Part shown: piece by piece, positions 16,558 to 24,594 of the stretch
Layout: each line of letters starts with the position of its first letter
How positions within the stretch are numbered: the stretch's first letter is position 1
Assembly: GCF_002013465.1 (NCBI RefSeq)
Contig: NZ_MAFC01000001.1
Location: 1 to 43,082 of the forward strand
From: Mycobacterium sp. D16R12
GTDB taxonomy: Bacteria; Actinomycetota; Actinomycetes; Mycobacteriales; Mycobacteriaceae
Reading direction: 5' to 3'
Length of the DNA stretch: 43,082 nucleotides
Made by a program: the position numbers and the translations under genes
The notes under the pieces: model-generated
The model's database searches: none
What the model saw: only the letters and a program-made list of their open reading frames with translations
Told to the model about the DNA's origin: nothing

Positions 16558-19500
16558 GTGACTCACCATGACGGGGTGACCGAACGCAGCGCGCCGCCCA
16601 CCGGGCGCCGCGCTGCCTGCTCGTATTGCGGTGTCGGGTGCGGCGTCGTCGTGCGCGCCGACACCAGTTTGGCAGGTCCGGTCACCATCGCAACCGTAGA
16701 GGGCGATGCCCTGCACCCGAGCAATCATGGCCGCCTCTGCACCAAGGGCGCCACCCATGCCCAACTGATGGCCGCCGACGGACGCATGACGACGGCACAT
16801 ATTCGTCCCGGCCGCGGACAGGAGCCGGTTCCGGCGCCGTTGGCGGCGACAACCACCGAGGCGGGCCGGCGGTTACGTGAGGTCCTCGACACTCACGGCC
16901 CCGATGCGATTGCGCTGTACGTATCCGGTCAGATGAGCCTGGAGGCGCAGTACCTCGCCAACAAGCTCGCGAAGGGCTACATCCGCACCACGCAGATCGA
17001 ATCGAACTCTCGTCTCTGCATGGCAAGTGCAGGCACCGGATACACACAATCATTGGGGGCCGACGGGCCCCCCGGGTCGTACTCGGATATCGAGCAGAGC
17101 GACCTGTTCCTTGTCATCGGCGCGAACATGGCCGACTGCCATCCGATTCTGTTCCTGCGCATGGCCGACCGGCTCGGCAGTGGAGCTCGGTTGATCGTGG
17201 TCGACCCGCGCCGTACCGCCACCGCCGAACGCGCAGATTTGTTCCTGCAGATCAGTCCGGGAACCGACCTGGCCCTGCTCAACGGACTGCTGCATCTGCT
17301 TGTCGAAAACGGTGATATCGACTCCGAATTCATCGCTCAACACACCGAGGGCTGGGCAGGAATGCCAGAGTTCCTCGGCGGCTACGCGCCGCCGGTGGTG
17401 GCGGCGATCACGGGGCTGGCCGAGGACGACATCCGCACTGCCGCTCGGTGGATCGGGGAGGCGCGCGAATGGATGACGCTGTGGACGATGGGCCTCAACC
17501 AGAGCACGCATGGCACCTGGAACACCAACGCCATCTGCAACATTCATCTGGCTACCGGAGCAATCTCTCGCCCCGGTAGTGGACCGTTCTCGCTGACCGG
17601 TCAGCCCAATGCGATGGGTGGCAGGGAAATGGGCTACATGGGCCCGGGGTTGCCGGGCCAGCGATCCGTGAAATCCGCCGCAGATCGAGACTTCGTCGAG
17701 AGGCGATGGGGCCTCGCGCCCGGATCCCTTCGCACGGACTTCGGTGCCGGCACGGTCGACATGTTCGCGCAGATGGCTGCGGGAGACATCAAAGCATGCT
17801 GGATTATCTGCACGAATCCCGTTGCCTCGGTGGCTAATCGGCAGAACGTGATTGACGGTCTGCGACGCGCCGAGCTGGTGATTACCCAGGACGCGTTCCT
17901 GGCGACGGCCACCAACGACTACGCCGATGTGCTGTTGCCCGCAGCCCTGTGGGCCGAATCCGATGGCGTATCGGTCAACTCGGAGCGCACGGTGACCCTG
18001 ACCAACCGGGCCGTCGACGCACCGGGCGATGCCCAACCCGACTGGCGTTTGATCTGCGATGTCGCCACCGCGATGGGGTTCGGCGATGCGTTCGACTACT
18101 CCTCCAGCGAGGAGGTCTTCGAGGAGATCCGCGCATTTTGGAATCCACGTACCGGGTATGACCTGCGGGGCGTGAGCTATGCCCGGTTGCGACAGGGGCC
18201 GGTGCAATGGCCGTGCCCGCCCGAGAATGCGGGGGACCGTAACCCGATTCGCTACCTGAATGACGGAATCAGCCAGGATCTGTACCTCGATGAGAACGGC
18301 ACCATGCCTCGGCTGGCGTTCCCGACCCCGTCTCGCCGGGCGGTGTTCCACGCCCGGGCGCACCGCGATCCCGCGGAACTCGCGGGCGACGGATATCCCA
18401 TGGTCATGAATACTGGTCGTTTGCAACATCATTGGCACACACTCACCAAGACTGGTCGCATCAAGGCTCTCGACCGACTCCATCCGTCACCCTTTGTGGA
18501 GATCCATCCGCATGACGCCGTGACCCTCGGGATCGCTGAGGGTGATGTTGTCGAAATCGCCTCGCGCCGCGGCCGTGCGGAGCTGCCCGCGATCATCAGC
18601 GACAGGACCAGGCGCGGCAGCTGTTTCGTCCCCTTCCACTGGAATGACGCGCAGGGGCCCGGCCTGGCGATCAACGCGGTGACCAACGATGCCGTCGACC
18701 CGGATTCGCTGCAACCCGAGTTCAAGGTCAGCGCCGTCGCGTTGCGCCCCACCGGGCGGACAATCATCGATACCGCGCCCGACACGCCCGCACAAGCGCT
18801 GGGGGACATAGCAATTCTGTGGACATCGCAGACCGGCAACGCCGAGATCGCGGCCACCTCGGTGCACAAGCTGCTGGCGACGGCAGGGATCCGTGCGACG
18901 ATCACCGCGATGGACGAGTGTGACCCTGCCGATCTCGGCGAGGTCCGCACGGCAGTGCTCATCGCCAGCAGCTTTGGCGAGGGTGGGCCACCCGATAACG
19001 GCGCGCGATTCTGGTCGACGCTCTCCGGCGAGACAAAGCCCCTCAAGCACATGCGTTATGCGGTGCTGGGGTTCGGTGACCGCGCATACGCGGATTTCTG
19101 TGGCCACGCGAAGGCGCTCGACGCCCGGTTACACGAGCTCGGCGCTACCCCGGTGCTCGGCCGGGTGGACGGCGAGGCCACCGACCGGTCGCTGGTCGCA
19201 TCGTGGACCGCGGATCTGCTGGAGGCAATCGGGGAAGGCACGGCCGCCAGCACCGAGGCGGTCAAGCGATTGCGCAGCGACGGGCTGCCGGTGGCCGTGC
19301 CGGAAATGTTCACCCGCAACGCGCCCATCCTGGCGGCGCTGTCACATAACGAGATTCTGTCGGCGCCGGGATCCGACAAGGAGGTGCGGCGCATCGAGTT
19401 CGACCTGACCGGCCATGATGTCGACTACTCGGTGGGCGACGCCCTCGGGATCTATCCGACCAACCGCGATGAAGACGTTCAACGCTGGCTCGCCGCAACC

Positions 19501-20424
19501 GGTTTCGATGCAGAGATGCCGATCGCGATCGATGGGGGTGAACTCCCGTTGGCCACCGCGCTCGCCAGTCATTACGACATATGTCGCGTCACGGACGATC
19601 TGTTGCGCTTCATCGCCGACCGGCGAGGCGACAGACGCGTCGTCAAGTTGTTGCGTGGTGCCGACACCGCGGTGCGTGAGCTGTGGCTGCAGGGACGCAA
19701 TGCCCTTGACGTGCTTCACGAATTTCCCATCCGCGCCGACATCGATGAGTGGCAGCAGGTTCTCATCAGGCTCACTCCCCGCCAGTACTCAATCTCGTCA
19801 AGCCCCCTGGTCAGCCCGAAGTCCGTCGCGTTGACGGTCTCCATCGTCCGGTACCGCGGACCGGACGGCTCGGCCCGCGGAGGTGTGGGGTCGACCTTCC
19901 TGGCCGACCGCGCGCAGACCCTTCCCGTCCCGATCTTCCTGCAACGATCACCGCACTTTCGCCCGCCCGGTACCTCGGATACGCCGATGATCATGATCGG
20001 GCCCGGAACCGGTATCGCCCCCTTCCGCGGGTTCCTCCAAGAACGTCGCGCACTCGGACACACCGGACCCAATTGGCTGTTCTTTGGCGATCAGCACCGC
20101 ACCCAGCACTTCTACTACCGCGAGGAGCTCGACGGCTTCCTGCGCGACGGCTCCCTGCGGCGACTCGATCTCGCGTTCTCGCGCGACCAGCAGAAACGCA
20201 TCTACGTCCAGCACCGCATGATGGAGCAAGGGGCACAGATGTGGCGCTGGCTCGCCGAGGGCGCACACCTCTACGTGTGCGGTGATGCCAGCCGCATGGC
20301 CAAAGACGTCGACGGCGCGTTGCTCACGATCGCACAGAAGCACGGGCGGCTGTCGGGCGAAGAGGCCCTCGAGTTCCGCAAGGGACTCGTGGCCGAGAAA
20401 CGTTACGTCCGCGACGTGTACTGA
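16558..20424 (+). CDS. Fused molybdopterin nitrate reductase / NADPH flavoprotein reductase
   Basis: 1288-residue single-chain enzyme. Residues ~15-720: assimilatory nitrate reductase of the NasC/NapA class, with a [4Fe-4S] site (Cys21, Cys24, Cys28, Cys61) and the probable Mo-ligand Cys154 in SRLCMASAG. Residues ~750-890: flavodoxin-like FMN domain (SQTGNAE, SSFGEGGPPDN, GFGDRAYADF). Residues ~900-1288: FAD/NADPH module (RQYSISSSP at ~1075, GVGSTFLADR, MIGPGTGIAPFRGF at ~1146, C-terminal YVRDVY). Electrons should run NADPH-FAD-FMN-[4Fe-4S]-Mo-nitrate within one cytoplasmic polypeptide. GTG start has only weak ribosome-binding sequence (GGAAG 15 bases upstream). No nitrite reductase or transporter adjoins it. 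The 190-base gap upstream shows no clear regulator site. Confidence 0.93.
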   Translation: MTHHDGVTERSAPPTGRRAACSYCGVGCGVVVRADTSLAGPVTIATVEGDALHPSNHGRLCTKGATHAQLMAADGRMTTAHIRPGRGQEPVPAPLAATTTEAGRRLREVLDTHGPDAIALYVSGQMSLEAQYLANKLAKGYIRTTQIESNSRLCMASAGTGYTQSLGADGPPGSYSDIEQSDLFLVIGANMADCHPILFLRMADRLGSGARLIVVDPRRTATAERADLFLQISPGTDLALLNGLLHLLVENGDIDSEFIAQHTEGWAGMPEFLGGYAPPVVAAITGLAEDDIRTAARWIGEAREWMTLWTMGLNQSTHGTWNTNAICNIHLATGAISRPGSGPFSLTGQPNAMGGREMGYMGPGLPGQRSVKSAADRDFVERRWGLAPGSLRTDFGAGTVDMFAQMAAGDIKACWIICTNPVASVANRQNVIDGLRRAELVITQDAFLATATNDYADVLLPAALWAESDGVSVNSERTVTLTNRAVDAPGDAQPDWRLICDVATAMGFGDAFDYSSSEEVFEEIRAFWNPRTGYDLRGVSYARLRQGPVQWPCPPENAGDRNPIRYLNDGISQDLYLDENGTMPRLAFPTPSRRAVFHARAHRDPAELAGDGYPMVMNTGRLQHHWHTLTKTGRIKALDRLHPSPFVEIHPHDAVTLGIAEGDVVEIASRRGRAELPAIISDRTRRGSCFVPFHWNDAQGPGLAINAVTNDAVDPDSLQPEFKVSAVALRPTGRTIIDTAPDTPAQALGDIAILWTSQTGNAEIAATSVHKLLATAGIRATITAMDECDPADLGEVRTAVLIASSFGEGGPPDNGARFWSTLSGETKPLKHMRYAVLGFGDRAYADFCGHAKALDARLHELGATPVLGRVDGEATDRSLVASWTADLLEAIGEGTAASTEAVKRLRSDGLPVAVPEMFTRNAPILAALSHNEILSAPGSDKEVRRIEFDLTGHDVDYSVGDALGIYPTNRDEDVQRWLAATGFDAEMPIAIDGGELPLATALASHYDICRVTDDLLRFIADRRGDRRVVKLLRGADTAVRELWLQGRNALDVLHEFPIRADIDEWQQVLIRLTPRQYSISSSPLVSPKSVALTVSIVRYRGPDGSARGGVGSTFLADRAQTLPVPIFLQRSPHFRPPGTSDTPMIMIGPGTGIAPFRGFLQERRALGHTGPNWLFFGDQHRTQHFYYREELDGFLRDGSLRRLDLAFSRDQQKRIYVQHRMMEQGAQMWRWLAEGAHLYVCGDASRMAKDVDGALLTIAQKHGRLSGEEALEFRKGLVAEKRYVRDVY

Positions 20425-20450
20425 CCGCTCTCGCGCTATATTCGTCACGC

Positions 20451-20508
20451 GCGATGGATCTCGCCGGGGCTTGTCCCGAACCGCCACTGACGGCTGATAG
20501 TTCCTGTG
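20451..20508 (+). promoter_or_regulatory. Candidate fluoride (crcB-motif) riboswitch
   Basis: Aptamer-like elements in order: GCGA-UGGAUC-UCGC hairpin (20451-20464), an extra hairpin CGGG...CCCG (about 20465-20478), then AACCGCC-ACUGA-CGGCUGAUAG (the AAC-stem-UGAU core) and UUCCUGUG. The loop GGAUCU can pair with AGUUCC for the characteristic pseudoknot, with one U-U mismatch. The 3' pseudoknot strand can alternatively pair downstream: UCCU-GUGUU with AACAC-GAU-GGGA (20502-20532), which would hide the GGGA before GTG 20539. Ligand binding releasing that site would be a translational ON switch; this is inferred. Confidence 0.68.
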
Positions 20509-20538
20509 TTGATGAGTCGTAACACGATGGGACCGAAT

Positions 20539-20994
20539 GTGACAGGTGGACAACGCGAGGAGTTCGCGCGACCCCTACATCTGCGGCCGTATGCGCTGCT
20601 GTGGGTTTTTCTCGGCGGAGTGTGTGGAACCGGGCTGCGGTACTGGTTCGAGCAGATGTGGCCGGCCTCCGGTGCGTCGTGGCCCTGGGGAACATTCGCG
20701 GTCAACCTGACCGGAGCGTTCGTCCTCGGCGCGCTGCTGGAGACCCTCACGCTGCTGGGTCCCGACGGCGGCTGGCGCCAGCGCGCCCGGTTGTTTCTTG
20801 GCACGGGTGTCTGCGGCGCCTTCACCACCTACAGCGCACTGGCGCTGGAGATCAGCACGCTCGCCCGCAACGGATTTCCGGGTACGGCAGTCGGGTACGC
20901 GGTGGTCAGCGTCGCCGCGGGTTTGGCCGCCGCGATGGCCGGGATAGCCGCTGCCGCACAAGCCCTCGCACGGTACGCGGGAGGTTCGGCGTGA
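20539..20994 (+). CDS. crcB: CrcB/FluC fluoride channel subunit 1
   Basis: 151 residues with four transmembrane segments typical of the Fluc fluoride export channel: GGVCGTGLRYW, TFAVNLTGAFVLGALLE (the Asn of the NLxG motif) and LGTGVCGAFTTYSALALE (the TTYS/T phenylalanine-track region). Functions as a dual-topology dimer in the inner membrane, exporting fluoride. Start chosen at GTG 20539, with GGGA six bases upstream; in-frame ATGs at 20512 and 20527 lack a Shine-Dalgarno and 20512 directly follows the riboswitch. The stop overlaps crcB2 as GTGA. Two adjacent copies suggest a heterodimer. Confidence 0.88.
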   Translation: MTGGQREEFARPLHLRPYALLWVFLGGVCGTGLRYWFEQMWPASGASWPWGTFAVNLTGAFVLGALLETLTLLGPDGGWRQRARLFLGTGVCGAFTTYSALALEISTLARNGFPGTAVGYAVVSVAAGLAAAMAGIAAAAQALARYAGGSA

Positions 20995-21362
20995 CGGTCA
21001 TCGCCGTGATACTCGCCGGGGCCCTGGGCGCGGTGTTGCGATTCGTCGTCGATTCCGCCATCAAACATCGACGGGCCCACCCCTTTCCCTGGGCGACGCT
21101 ACTCATCAATCTCACCGGGTCGGCCGTCATCGGGGTACTGGCGGGAGCGGTGATCTTTCACCATTCGCCGTCAACACTGCTGACAGTCCTGGGAACGGGT
21201 TTCTGCGGTGGCTATACAACCTTCAGCACCGCCAGCGTCGAGTCGGTGCGACTCATCGAGCGGCGTGAATGGTCCCTGGCCCTGTACAACACGCTCGGCA
21301 CGCTGTTGGGCACCGTGGGCGCATGTGCCGGGGGACTAGCGCTGGCATGGTCGATGGCGTGA
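20991..21362 (+). CDS. crcB: CrcB/FluC fluoride channel subunit 2
   Basis: 123 residues, four predicted membrane segments, motifs GALGAVLRFVVD, TLLINLTGSAVIGVLAG and LGTGFCGGYTTFSTASVE. GTG start overlaps the stop of the first copy (GTGA), so both subunits are made in coupled fashion, fitting a heterodimeric channel in which each subunit has fixed opposite orientation. An apparent longer in-frame reading that begins inside copy 1 is a shadow. Confidence 0.9.
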   Translation: MTVIAVILAGALGAVLRFVVDSAIKHRRAHPFPWATLLINLTGSAVIGVLAGAVIFHHSPSTLLTVLGTGFCGGYTTFSTASVESVRLIERREWSLALYNTLGTLLGTVGACAGGLALAWSMA

Positions 21363-21372
21363 GGATGTGACT

Positions 21373-21816
21373 ATGACCGACGAGCCCGATGTGCATCTGG
21401 TGGTCGGATGGGACAGATACCCGCCGAGCACTGCCGCGCTGCACTTCGGGATCGATCTGGCTCGGCGGCTGGGCGCGTGCGTACACGTGGTGCACATCCT
21501 GGACATGGACGATGAACCATCGGATCCGGACACGGACAGTTGGGAAGTTCAGGCGGGCACCGCTGTTGCCGCCGCCGAGGCCGAGGCGCTGGAAGAGCTC
21601 TCCGGCCAGGAAGTGGCGTGGAAATACCATCGCGCCCATGGGCCCGCAACCGCGGCGCTTCTCGGCGTGGCGCACCAGTACGCGGCGTTGATGATCATCC
21701 TGGGCAGCCCGCGTGGAGGACCGGCTTCTGCGTGGGACGCACTGCTCGGGCAGTCTGTGTCGCATCGCCTCATCGGTGCCAAGCAGGTTCCACTCGTCCT
21801 GGTACCTGTCACCTGA
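21373..21816 (+). CDS. Universal stress protein family
   Basis: 147 residues, single USP domain: begins VHLVVGWDRYPPSTAALHFG; the ATP-binding-type end ILGSPRGGPASAWDALLGQS retains the G-9x-G-x-S part of the motif, and the last strand is VPLVLVPV. Ten bases after crcB2, with AGGA seven bases before ATG, so probably part of the fluoride operon. A role in fluoride stress is an inference from position; fluoride inhibits many ATP- and Mg-dependent enzymes. Confidence 0.85.
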   Translation: MTDEPDVHLVVGWDRYPPSTAALHFGIDLARRLGACVHVVHILDMDDEPSDPDTDSWEVQAGTAVAAAEAEALEELSGQEVAWKYHRAHGPATAALLGVAHQYAALMIILGSPRGGPASAWDALLGQSVSHRLIGAKQVPLVLVPVT

Positions 21817-21844
21817 GGCGATCGCAGAGCGAATTTTCCTCCTG

Positions 21845-21850
21845 TAGCCT
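21845..21850 (+). promoter_or_regulatory. -10 element of GNAT paralogue 1 (leaderless)
   Basis: TAGCCT followed by six bases and the GTG start at 21857. The second paralogue has exactly the same TAGCCT-N6-GTG arrangement at 23086. Confidence 0.5.
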
Positions 21851-21856
21851 GGCTCG

Positions 21857-23014
21857 GTGCCTAGCAAATCCCAAAACCGGTCATCGGTGGACCGGGGTCC
21901 CGTCACGATCGACGGGGTGACGGTGAGGTTGCGGGCGCCCCGGCTTGCGGACGGCTCATCCTGGCGCAAGACCGCGTTGACCTTCGCCGAACGGCTCTCA
22001 CCGGCGTTCAACCGTGATGACATGGACTGGGAGAGTGCACATTCGGCGGTGATCTGGGTGGACACCTGGCGTTCGGCTCGTGCGGATGCGCGCGCCGGGG
22101 GAGCCTCATATCTGCTGCTAAGGATCGACGGGGGCGCGGAAAGGGTCGTCGGCCATTTCTCGATGACCGGAACAGATCCACGAACCGGCGGCGCCGAGAT
22201 CTCCAGCTGGGCAGCGGATGTTCCTTCGGCGGTGAGCACGTGGGCACAGCTGACCACGGTGCTTTCCGCGTTCGAAGAAAATCCCGCCATCCCGCACGCG
22301 CTGGCGCCGACCGCGGTATCGAACGTGCGCGCAAACAGATTCTCGCACTCCATGGGTTGGACCCAGCTACAGACACGTCGGGCCCTGCGCACATACGACG
22401 GGCAGGTATCGGACCATCACATGTGGATTCTCGCCAATACGGCCGGGTACCGTGCCTGGGCCAGGCGCCGACTCTCGGAAATTCCGATCACGAGAACACC
22501 TTCGACCCTTCCGAGGGCCGGTCGGCCGGGTGCCGAGTATCTGGTGGCGTGGGCCCGATTCGCGGTTATCCGCACCCGTCAACGGATCGGTACCGCGCTG
22601 CGAACGACACCACCCGAGCGTGCACTCGAAATATCCTCCACCGGTGGGGAAGTGGTGCAGGTCGAGCCGGCCGGTCGTGGGCGATACCGGGTGACGGTGG
22701 CCGCACGACCTGGCGGTTCAATTGATGTCCATTCCGACTTCGGCACGTCGACAACGGAATTGGTGCCACGATTCGAGTCGCGGATATCAGAAGACGCCCG
22801 CGTTTCGGCGTTGTCCGCACTCGCGATCCACCTGACAGCTCGCCCCGACCGGTCGCGCCGGACGGTCATCGCGGTCAGTGACGCCGACACCGCCCTTGCG
22901 GACCGGCTCGCCACGCTTGGTTTCATCGACGAGGGTGACGCGCCGCCGACCCTGGGCGCCGACGGTGTCGCGCTTCGGATGTGGACTCTACTGGCGAGTG
23001 CGCAGCTAAAATAG
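21857..23014 (+). CDS. Two-domain GNAT-family protein, paralogue 1
   Basis: 385 residues. Residues ~15-195 resemble a RimJ/RimL-type GNAT acetyltransferase (VTVRLRAPRLADGSSW, VVGHFSMTGTDPRTGGAEI, NRFSHSMGWTQLQTRRALRTY). Residues ~265-385 form a second conserved block ending RRTVIAVSDADTALADRLATLGF-IDEG, which looks like the final strand-helix of another, degenerate GNAT domain. No metal or redox motifs. It shares its whole architecture with the next gene, so the pair arose by duplication. Substrate unknown. No Shine-Dalgarno; GTG start placed by the TAGCCT -10 element. Confidence 0.75.
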   Translation: MPSKSQNRSSVDRGPVTIDGVTVRLRAPRLADGSSWRKTALTFAERLSPAFNRDDMDWESAHSAVIWVDTWRSARADARAGGASYLLLRIDGGAERVVGHFSMTGTDPRTGGAEISSWAADVPSAVSTWAQLTTVLSAFEENPAIPHALAPTAVSNVRANRFSHSMGWTQLQTRRALRTYDGQVSDHHMWILANTAGYRAWARRRLSEIPITRTPSTLPRAGRPGAEYLVAWARFAVIRTRQRIGTALRTTPPERALEISSTGGEVVQVEPAGRGRYRVTVAARPGGSIDVHSDFGTSTTELVPRFESRISEDARVSALSALAIHLTARPDRSRRTVIAVSDADTALADRLATLGFIDEGDAPPTLGADGVALRMWTLLASAQLK

Positions 23015-23085
23015 ACACCCTGTACACCGCAATCGCCTTCTCGCAGTGGTCTATTAATCGCCATCTCGCTTCCGGTCCGGTGCGC

Positions 23086-23091
23086 TAGCCT
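23086..23091 (+). promoter_or_regulatory. -10 element of GNAT paralogue 2 (leaderless)
   Basis: TAGCCT, six bases, then GTG at 23098: the same hexamer and spacing as paralogue 1. Each duplicate therefore appears to have kept its own promoter. The 83-base gap holds no evident terminator. Confidence 0.5.
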
Positions 23092-23097
23092 GCCGAG

Positions 23098-24168
23098 GTG
23101 CGTGCAAACGATGGACCCGCCCCGCCATCCCCGGGGCCGGTTGAAATCGACGGTATGACGGTCATGCTGCGCACTCCGCGGTTCTCCGATGGTGCATCGT
23201 GGCGGGAAACCAACCTGCGCTACGAGACGCGGCTGGCACCGGCGTTCGGCCGCACGGATATGTCGTGGTCGGCGGCGCACTCGCCATACATGTGGGTTCA
23301 TACCTGGAAGCAGGCACTCTCCGACACGGCACAGGGTTGGGTTTCTCATGTGCTCGTGCACCTCGATGGATGCCGTGAGCACGTGGTCGGCCACCTCGCC
23401 ATGGCCGGACGGCACCCACGAACGGGCGGTACCGAGGTCTCAACATGGACCGCCGGTGTTCCGCACACGGTCACCATGTGGGCGCAGGCATCGCTGATCA
23501 TCGCCGGTTTCGAGGCCAATCCGAACATTCCGCACGCGGTGGCACCGCTGGCGGTTCAGAACGTTCCGGTGCAACGACTGGCCCAGGCCGTGGGCTGGTC
23601 GGAGCTGCAGACATGCCGCAAGCTGCGCATGTACGACGGAAAGCCCACCGATCATCAGATTTGGTTTCAGAGCAATACCCCAGAGAACCTGGCCGCGCTA
23701 GGGCACACGCGAGACACGTTTGCGCGCAACGCAACTACCCGGGTGTCCGAATACCGATCGGGGGTTTCCTGGAGCGACCTCATGGCGCGCGGGCACTACG
23801 AACTGCGCAACTGGGGCCGGCGCGCGACACCCGCCGCAAATAGCCGAGTCGCCGTGGATTTTTCGGGTAAGACCACGGGATGCGTCGAGATCTCCGTCGA
23901 TCCGGGCAGCTCCACCACCGAGCTCATCAGTCGGCCGCATCCTGGTGTTTCCGAGGACATGCTCACCCCGACTGTCGCTGATCTGGCTGGGCGCTTGACG
24001 CATGCTCCGTCATCTACCAGGCGGATCGTGGTTGCGGCGCGCGCCGATGACCAGCCCCTGATCGAGGCCCTCGCCGCACACGGTTTCCAGAACGAGGGGC
24101 CTACTCTCACCACCCTTGGCGAGGTCGCCGTTACGCGTCTTCTGTGGGCCTACGTCAGCGAAGGCTAA
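23098..24168 (+). CDS. Two-domain GNAT-family protein, paralogue 2
   Basis: 356 residues, clearly homologous along its length to the preceding gene: VEIDGMTVMLRTPRFSDGASW, VVGHLAMAGRHPRTGGTEV, AHxVAP region NIPHAVAPLAVQNV, AVGWSELQTCRKLRMYDG, then a variable middle and the C-terminal block GSSTTELISRPHPGVSED ... RRIVVAARADDQPLIEALAAHGF. Shorter than paralogue 1 mainly in the middle linker. Ends 4 bases into the convergent DUF6194-like gene. Acetyl-CoA binding is inferred, not shown. Confidence 0.75.
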   Translation: MRANDGPAPPSPGPVEIDGMTVMLRTPRFSDGASWRETNLRYETRLAPAFGRTDMSWSAAHSPYMWVHTWKQALSDTAQGWVSHVLVHLDGCREHVVGHLAMAGRHPRTGGTEVSTWTAGVPHTVTMWAQASLIIAGFEANPNIPHAVAPLAVQNVPVQRLAQAVGWSELQTCRKLRMYDGKPTDHQIWFQSNTPENLAALGHTRDTFARNATTRVSEYRSGVSWSDLMARGHYELRNWGRRATPAANSRVAVDFSGKTTGCVEISVDPGSSTTELISRPHPGVSEDMLTPTVADLAGRLTHAPSSTRRIVVAARADDQPLIEALAAHGFQNEGPTLTTLGEVAVTRLLWAYVSEG

Positions 24169-24563
24169 TCGCTCCGGCCGCGCGCATACGCCTCGGCCAG
24201 CAGCGGACGGACCGCTTCACCGAAGGTGTCTTCACCGGGATTGACCACGCATACCCATTTGGCTCCGGCGTACTCGGGATGGGGGAGAACTCGGTCGAAC
24301 TCGGTGTAGTCGGTATCGGACGATTCGTCGTCTCGGCGCGCGACGACCTTGGCGAAAGTGTCGCCGCTGACCCCGATGTTGAGCCGGTACACCGAGGGCC
24401 GACCCAGATCGGAGTACGTGTCGAACGCCTCGTTCGACATCAGGGTGATGACGGGCATCTGGCGTTCGGAGCCACGGAAGAAGAACCAATTGCCCTGCAC
24501 AACCTCGTGCTGAAGGTCTGGGAAGGTCGTGACGATGTATTCGATGATGGCGCCCTCATCCAT
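24165..24563 (-). CDS. DUF6194-like small protein
   Basis: 132-residue soluble protein starting MDEGAIIEYIVTTFPDL, with NWFFFRGSERQMPVITL, RLNIGVSGDTF and WVCVVNPGEDTFGEAV. It resembles a small domain of unknown function (I believe DUF6194) related in feel to the MmcQ/YjbR-type fold; function unknown. ATG at 24563 has no Shine-Dalgarno; TAGGTT lies seven bases upstream on the minus strand. It diverges from cinA across just 31 bases. Confidence 0.75.
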   Translation of the reverse strand: MDEGAIIEYIVTTFPDLQHEVVQGNWFFFRGSERQMPVITLMSNEAFDTYSDLGRPSVYRLNIGVSGDTFAKVVARRDDESSDTDYTEFDRVLPHPEYAGAKWVCVVNPGEDTFGEAVRPLLAEAYARGRSD

Positions 24564-24570
24564 AACACCG

Positions 24571-24588
24571 AACCTACCGGCCTAGGCT
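24571..24588. promoter_or_regulatory. Back-to-back overlapping promoters of the DUF6194-like gene and cinA
   Basis: Minus-strand -10 TAGGTT (24571-24576) and plus-strand -10 TAGGCT (24583-24588) are separated by the palindrome CCGGCC. They lie seven and six bases from their start codons. Because only 31 bases separate the two starts, each promoter's -35 region falls inside the other gene's transcribed region, so simultaneous polymerase binding looks impossible. Confidence 0.5.
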
Positions 24589-24594
24589 GCTGAC

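Noticed and set aside
17050..18483. 477-codon open frame on the minus strand opposite the nitrate reductase
   Set aside because: It lies wholly inside a motif-rich gene on the other strand. It encodes low-complexity His/Arg/Gly-rich protein with no domain; long antisense frames are expected at this GC content.
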